In this document: positions 60,371 to 64,000 of the stretch, piece after piece
Layout of the letters: each line of letters opens with the position of its first letter
How positions within the stretch are numbered: the first letter of the stretch is position 1
From: Pseudomonas tritici
GTDB taxonomy: Bacteria > Pseudomonadota > Gammaproteobacteria > Pseudomonadales > Pseudomonadaceae
Length of the DNA: 64,000 nt
Direction of reading: 5' to 3'
Assembly: GCF_014268275.3 (NCBI RefSeq)
Contig: NZ_CP077084.1
Location: forward strand, 248,001-312,000
Notes under the pieces: model-generated
Seen by the model: the letters and a program-made list of their open reading frames with translations, nothing else
Databases searched by the model: none
Told to the model about the DNA's origin: nothing
Position numbers and translations under genes: made by a program

Positions 60371-61498
60371 ATGATGCGACATCCACATGTTTGGATGGGC
60401 CTCCTGTTGTGGTCAGTATTCGGCCAGGCACATGCCGCCTGGACAACGAATATGGCGCCAGGGGCGACAGAAGTCAGTCACGCTGTGTTCGACCTGCACA
60501 TGACCATTTTCTGGATTTGTGTGGTGATCGGCATCATCGTGTTTGGCGCGATGTTCTGGTCGATGATCGTTCATCGCCGGTCCACGGGCCAGGTCGCGGC
60601 GAAGTTCCACGAGAGCACGACCGTGGAGATCCTCTGGACCGTAGTGCCCTTGCTGATCCTGATCGCGATGGCCATTCCGGCGACCAAGACCCTGATCAAT
60701 ATCTACGACAGCAGTGAATCGGATATCGATATCCAGGTCACCGGCTACCAGTGGAAATGGCATTACAAATACCTGGGCCAGGACGTGGAGTTCTTCAGCA
60801 ACCTGGCCACGCCCGCCGAACAGATTCACAACCAGGCGACCAAGGGCGAACACTACCTGCTGGAAGTCGACCAGCCGCTGGTGTTGCCAGTGGGGGCCAA
60901 AGTGCGCTTCCTGGTGACGGCCGCCGACGTGATCCACTCGTGGTGGGTGCCGGCTTTTGCGGTCAAGCGTGACGCCATCCCCGGCTTCGTCAACGAGGCC
61001 TGGACGCGTGTCGAGAAGCCCGGCATCTACCGTGGCCAGTGCGCCGAACTGTGCGGCAAGGACCACGGCTTCATGCCCATCGTGGTCGAGGTCAAGTCCA
61101 AGGCCGATTACGAAACCTGGCTCGGCGAGCGCAAGGCAGAGGCCGCCAAGCTCAAGGAGCTGACCTCCAAGGAGTGGACCCTGGAAGAGCTGGTGGCGCG
61201 TGGCGACAAGGTCTACCACACCACCTGCGTGGCGTGTCACCAGGCTGAAGGCCAGGGCCTGCCGCCGATGTTCCCTGCACTCAAGGGCTCGAAGATCGCC
61301 ACCGGCCCGAAAGAAGGCCACCTGAGCATCGTCTATCACGGCAAGCCCGGCACCGCGATGGCCGCCTTCGGCAAGCAGCTCTCGGAAGTGGATATCGCCG
61401 CCGTGGTGACCTACGAGCGCAACGCGTGGGGCAACAACAAAGGCGACATGGTCACGCCTAAAGACGTGCTGGCCATCAAGCAGGCGGAAAGCAAATGA
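60371..61498 (+). CDS. coxB: cytochrome c oxidase subunit II with fused cytochrome c
   Basis: Subunit II of the aa3/caa3-type terminal oxidase. The 375-residue protein has a signal peptide (WMGLLLWSVFGQAHAA), two membrane helices (about 38-60 and 78-100) and a cupredoxin domain with CuA ligands in VIHSWWVPAF and GQCAELCGKDHGFM. A C-terminal heme domain has TTCVACHQAEGQG, giving a caa3-like subunit. Start may be either of two adjacent ATGs. It is followed by coxA. Confidence 0.96.
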   Translation: MMRHPHVWMGLLLWSVFGQAHAAWTTNMAPGATEVSHAVFDLHMTIFWICVVIGIIVFGAMFWSMIVHRRSTGQVAAKFHESTTVEILWTVVPLLILIAMAIPATKTLINIYDSSESDIDIQVTGYQWKWHYKYLGQDVEFFSNLATPAEQIHNQATKGEHYLLEVDQPLVLPVGAKVRFLVTAADVIHSWWVPAFAVKRDAIPGFVNEAWTRVEKPGIYRGQCAELCGKDHGFMPIVVEVKSKADYETWLGERKAEAAKLKELTSKEWTLEELVARGDKVYHTTCVACHQAEGQGLPPMFPALKGSKIATGPKEGHLSIVYHGKPGTAMAAFGKQLSEVDIAAVVTYERNAWGNNKGDMVTPKDVLAIKQAESK

Positions 61499-61556
61499 CC
61501 TCTTTCATGGCGTTTACCTCGACCCGCCCTGCCCACTTGCTCTCAGGAGAACGGCC

Positions 61557-63143
61557 ATGAGCGCTGTGATCGATGACCATGGTCACGCTGACCATGCCCA
61601 CGGCCCCGCCAAGGGTTTGATGCGTTGGGTGCTGACCACCAACCATAAAGACATTGGCACCCTGTACCTGTGGTTCGCCTTCACCATGTTCCTGCTCGGC
61701 GGTTCGTTCGCCATGGTGATTCGTGCCGAATTGTTCCAGCCCGGCTTGCAGATCGTCGAGCCGGCGTTTTTCAACCAGATGACCACCATGCACGGGCTGA
61801 TCATGGTGTTCGGCGCGGTCATGCCGGCGTTTGTCGGCCTGGCCAATTGGATGATTCCGCTGATGATCGGCGCACCCGACATGGCCCTGCCGCGCATGAA
61901 CAACTTCAGCTTCTGGCTGCTGCCGGCGGCGTTCCTGCTGCTGGTATCGACCCTGTTCGCCCCCGGTGGTGGGCCGAATTTCGGCTGGACCTTCTACGCG
62001 CCGCTCTCCACCACCTATGCACCGGAAAGCGTGACGTTCTTTATCTTCGCCATTCACCTGATGGGCATCAGTTCGATCATGGGCGCCATCAACGTGGTCG
62101 CGACCATCCTCAATCTGCGTGCCCCCGGCATGACGTTGATGAAAATGCCGCTGTTCGTCTGGACCTGGCTGATCACCGCGTTCCTGTTGATCGCAGTCAT
62201 GCCGGTGTTGGCCGGCTGCGTGACCATGATGCTGATGGATATCCACTTCGGCACCAGCTTCTTCAGTGCGGCCGGTGGCGGTGACCCCGTGCTGTTCCAG
62301 CATGTGTTCTGGTTCTTCGGCCATCCCGAGGTGTACATCATGATCCTGCCGGCCTTTGGCGCCGTCAGTTCGATCATCCCGACCTTCTCGCGCAAGCCGT
62401 TGTTCGGCTACACCTCAATGGTCTACGCCACGGCGAGCATTGCGTTCCTGTCGTTCATCGTCTGGGCGCACCACATGTTCGTGGTCGGTATTCCGTTGGT
62501 GGGCGAGCTGTTCTTCATGTACGCCACCCTGCTGATCGCCGTGCCCACCGGGGTGAAGGTGTTCAACTGGGTCAGCACCATGTGGCAAGGCTCGCTGACG
62601 TTTGAGACGCCGATGCTGTTTGCGGTGGCCTTCGTGATTCTGTTCACCATCGGCGGGTTCTCCGGCTTGATGCTCGCGATTGCCCCGGCGGACTTCCAGT
62701 ACCACGACACCTACTTCGTGGTGGCGCACTTCCATTACGTGCTGGTGCCCGGCGCGATTTTCGGCATCTTCGCCTCGGCCTACTACTGGCTGCCGAAATG
62801 GACTGGCCACATGTACGACGAAACCCTGGGCAAGCTGCACTTCTGGCTGTCCTTCGTGGGCATGAACCTGGCGTTTTTCCCGATGCACTTCGTCGGGCTG
62901 GCCGGGATGCCGCGCCGGGTGCCGGACTACAACCTGCAGTTCGCTGACTTCAACATGGTTTCGTCGATTGGCGCATTCATGTTCGGGGCCACGCAGATTT
63001 TCTTCCTGTTTATCGTGATCAAGTGCATCCGTGGCGGTACACCGGCGCCGGCTAAACCGTGGGATGGCGCCGAGGGCCTGGAATGGAGCATTCCTTCGCC
63101 CGCGCCGTATCACACCTTCACTACGCCGCCGGAGGTCAAGTGA
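61557..63143 (+). CDS. coxA: cytochrome c oxidase subunit I
   Basis: Subunit I holds heme a and the heme a3-CuB oxygen-reducing site. The 528-residue protein has twelve membrane helices. It starts with the family pattern LMRWVLTTNHKDIGTLYLWF. Heme and CuB ligands are in TMHGLIMVFG, WFFGHPEVYIMILP, VWAHHMFVVG and YFVVAHFHYVL. GGAG precedes ATG 61557. The stop overlaps a 20-codon reading frame, and ctaG follows. Confidence 0.97.
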   Translation: MSAVIDDHGHADHAHGPAKGLMRWVLTTNHKDIGTLYLWFAFTMFLLGGSFAMVIRAELFQPGLQIVEPAFFNQMTTMHGLIMVFGAVMPAFVGLANWMIPLMIGAPDMALPRMNNFSFWLLPAAFLLLVSTLFAPGGGPNFGWTFYAPLSTTYAPESVTFFIFAIHLMGISSIMGAINVVATILNLRAPGMTLMKMPLFVWTWLITAFLLIAVMPVLAGCVTMMLMDIHFGTSFFSAAGGGDPVLFQHVFWFFGHPEVYIMILPAFGAVSSIIPTFSRKPLFGYTSMVYATASIAFLSFIVWAHHMFVVGIPLVGELFFMYATLLIAVPTGVKVFNWVSTMWQGSLTFETPMLFAVAFVILFTIGGFSGLMLAIAPADFQYHDTYFVVAHFHYVLVPGAIFGIFASAYYWLPKWTGHMYDETLGKLHFWLSFVGMNLAFFPMHFVGLAGMPRRVPDYNLQFADFNMVSSIGAFMFGATQIFFLFIVIKCIRGGTPAPAKPWDGAEGLEWSIPSPAPYHTFTTPPEVK

Positions 63144-63202
63144 GCACATTGGTGGCTACTACTCCCAGCTCCCACAGAAAGTCAAAAGCGGGGGTGGTGT
63201 GA
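63140..63202 (+). CDS. possible 20-residue coupling peptide between coxA and ctaG
   Basis: A GTG at 63140 overlaps the coxA stop (GTGA) and is preceded by GGAGG. Its frame ends in TGA at 63200-63202, overlapping the ctaG start (TGATG). The 20-residue product MSTLVATTPSSHRKSKAGVV is polar, with no membrane segment. The DNA includes CAGCTCCCACAG, a REP end. It may be a translational relay or a degraded remnant of a small assembly gene. Confidence that it is a real protein is low. Confidence 0.3.
   Translation: MSTLVATTPSSHRKSKAGVV
63164..63178. repeat. solitary REP end between coxA and ctaG
   Basis: CCCAGCTCCCACAGA equals the terminal part of the REP arms found elsewhere in the window (for example 17036-17048). 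No partner arm is nearby. It is probably a remnant inside the short coxA-ctaG spacer. Confidence 0.5.
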
Positions 63203-63753
63203 TGGCTGAGTCCGTTCCGCTCAAACGCCTCGTCACCCGCCTGCTGATCCTGGTGGTGGCGATGTTCGCCTTCGGCTTTGCGCTGGTGCCGATCTATGAC
63301 GTGATGTGCAAAGCGTTCGGCATCAACGGCAAGACCGCCGGGCAGTACGAGGGCTCGCAGGTGGTGGACCCCTCACGCCAGGTGCGCGTGCAGTTCTTGT
63401 CCACCAATGCCATCGATATGGTCTGGGATTTTTATGCCAAGGCTGACGAAGTGGTGGTCAATCCGGGCGCGGTGACCGAGATGCTGTTCGTGGCCTACAA
63501 CCCCACTGACAAACCGATGACGGCCCAAGCCGTGCCGAGCATTTCCCCGGCCGAAGCGGCGATGTACTTCCACAAGACCGAGTGCTTTTGCTTCACCCAG
63601 CAAGTGCTGCAGCCAGGCCAGCGCATTGAGATGCCGGTGCGCTTCATTGTCGACCGCGACATGCCCAAGGATGTGAAAAATCTGACCCTGGCGTACACGC
63701 TGTTTGATATCACCGCGCGCCAACCGCCCGTGGCTGTCCATACCGGTGGCTAG
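63202..63753 (+). CDS. ctaG: cytochrome c oxidase assembly protein CtaG (Cox11)
   Basis: CtaG delivers copper to the CuB site of subunit I. The 183-residue protein has an N-terminal membrane helix (LVTRLLILVVAMFAFGFALVPIYDVMC) and a periplasmic copper-binding domain with HKTECFCFTQQVLQPGQ; the Cys pair in CFCF is the copper ligand. ATG 63202 gives the conserved N-terminus, and the longer frame upstream belongs to coxA. Subunit III follows 35 bp after its stop. Confidence 0.95.
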   Translation: MAESVPLKRLVTRLLILVVAMFAFGFALVPIYDVMCKAFGINGKTAGQYEGSQVVDPSRQVRVQFLSTNAIDMVWDFYAKADEVVVNPGAVTEMLFVAYNPTDKPMTAQAVPSISPAEAAMYFHKTECFCFTQQVLQPGQRIEMPVRFIVDRDMPKDVKNLTLAYTLFDITARQPPVAVHTGG

Positions 63754-63788
63754 CTACTGTTTGCCCGCTCAATCAGGAGAGCGAATAC

Positions 63789-64000
63789 ATGTCGACTCAT
63801 GATACGTACTACGTACCGGCGCAAAGCAAATGGCCGATAATTGCCACGTTTGGCTTGTTGATCACCGTGTATGGCCTGGGTCTGTGGTTCAACGACTTGA
63901 AGGCGGCGCGCCCGGAATCCCACGGCCCGTGGATCTTTTTCGTGGGTGGCTTGCTGCTGGCCTACATGATGTTTGGCTGGTTCGGCGCGGTGATCAAGGA
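63789..64000 (+). CDS. coxC: cytochrome c oxidase subunit III (partial, cut by window end)
   Basis: The reading frame begins at ATG 63789, with CAGGAG 12 bp upstream, as MSTHDTYYVPAQSKWPIIAT. It stays open to the last base. The 70 visible residues include two membrane helices (about 15-33 and 48-68). YYVP and the helix 1 pattern are typical of subunit III. The remaining roughly 225 residues lie outside the window. Confidence 0.9.
   Translation, partial: MSTHDTYYVPAQSKWPIIATFGLLITVYGLGLWFNDLKAARPESHGPWIFFVGGLLLAYMMFGWFGAVIK

Overview
This window is the replication-origin end of a Pseudomonas chromosome, most likely from the P. fluorescens group. It opens with a cluster of DnaA boxes and the dnaA-dnaN-recF-gyrB block. 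It then follows the gene order I remember for the start of Pseudomonas genomes: plsC-gmhB-glyS-glyQ / tag-lpxL; trkA-rsmB-fmt-def; dprA-tsaC; qor / hemF-aroE; trpA-trpB / trpI; prlC; and carbonic anhydrase-SulP-coxB-coxA. High GC content, codon use and many REP-type palindromes (GTGGGAGCTGGCTTGCC and GTGGCGAGGGAGCTTGC types) fit that group. The species assignment is inference; no 16S gene is present.

Layout. 1-6500: origin, initiator, sliding clamp, RecF and GyrB. 6561-10840: an uncharacterised signalling unit made of an OmpR-type response regulator, a periplasmic FecR-domain protein and a CHASE2-PAS histidine kinase. 10966-17370: phospholipid, LPS-heptose and lipid A enzymes, glycyl-tRNA synthetase, Tag and a small TPR protein. 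17510-24424: TrkA, RsmB, Fmt, Def, a LysM-family protein that has lost its LysM domain, DprA and TsaC. 24556-27449: Qor, HemF, AroE. 27574-32743: a choline-O-sulfate unit (SulP transporter, ChoX-like binding protein, choline sulfatase, LysR regulator). 32775-37398: a small dioxygenase-like protein and a dgoK-A-D-T galactonate operon with no adjacent regulator. 37436-39094: a berberine-bridge-type flavoenzyme. 39267-43000: CigR-like protein and trpBA/trpI. 43000-48960: small stress and envelope genes (DUF883, dodecin, two DUF1161 proteins, LLM oxidoreductase, OsmC, lipoproteins), an HAD phosphatase and a gamma-carbonic anhydrase. 49058-51381: PrlC and a zinc-ribbon protein. 51654-55504: three-subunit gluconate 2-dehydrogenase. 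55542-56633: a LexA-box-controlled radical SAM gene. 56862-59226: carbonic anhydrase plus SulP. 59355-64000: a conserved hypothetical protein and the aa3/caa3 cytochrome oxidase operon, cut by the window end in subunit III.

Most of the window is core housekeeping. I found no CRISPR array, prophage, transposase, rRNA or tRNA. The most interesting signals are regulatory or small-scale: a perfect SOS box abutting the radical SAM start codon; a TrpI-type site covering the trpI ribosome-binding site; an A/T inverted repeat in front of the regulator-less dgo operon; an inverted repeat between the response regulator and the FecR/CHASE2 genes; a domain-deleted LysM-family protein; isolated DnaA boxes away from oriC; and mixed or nested REP palindromes.
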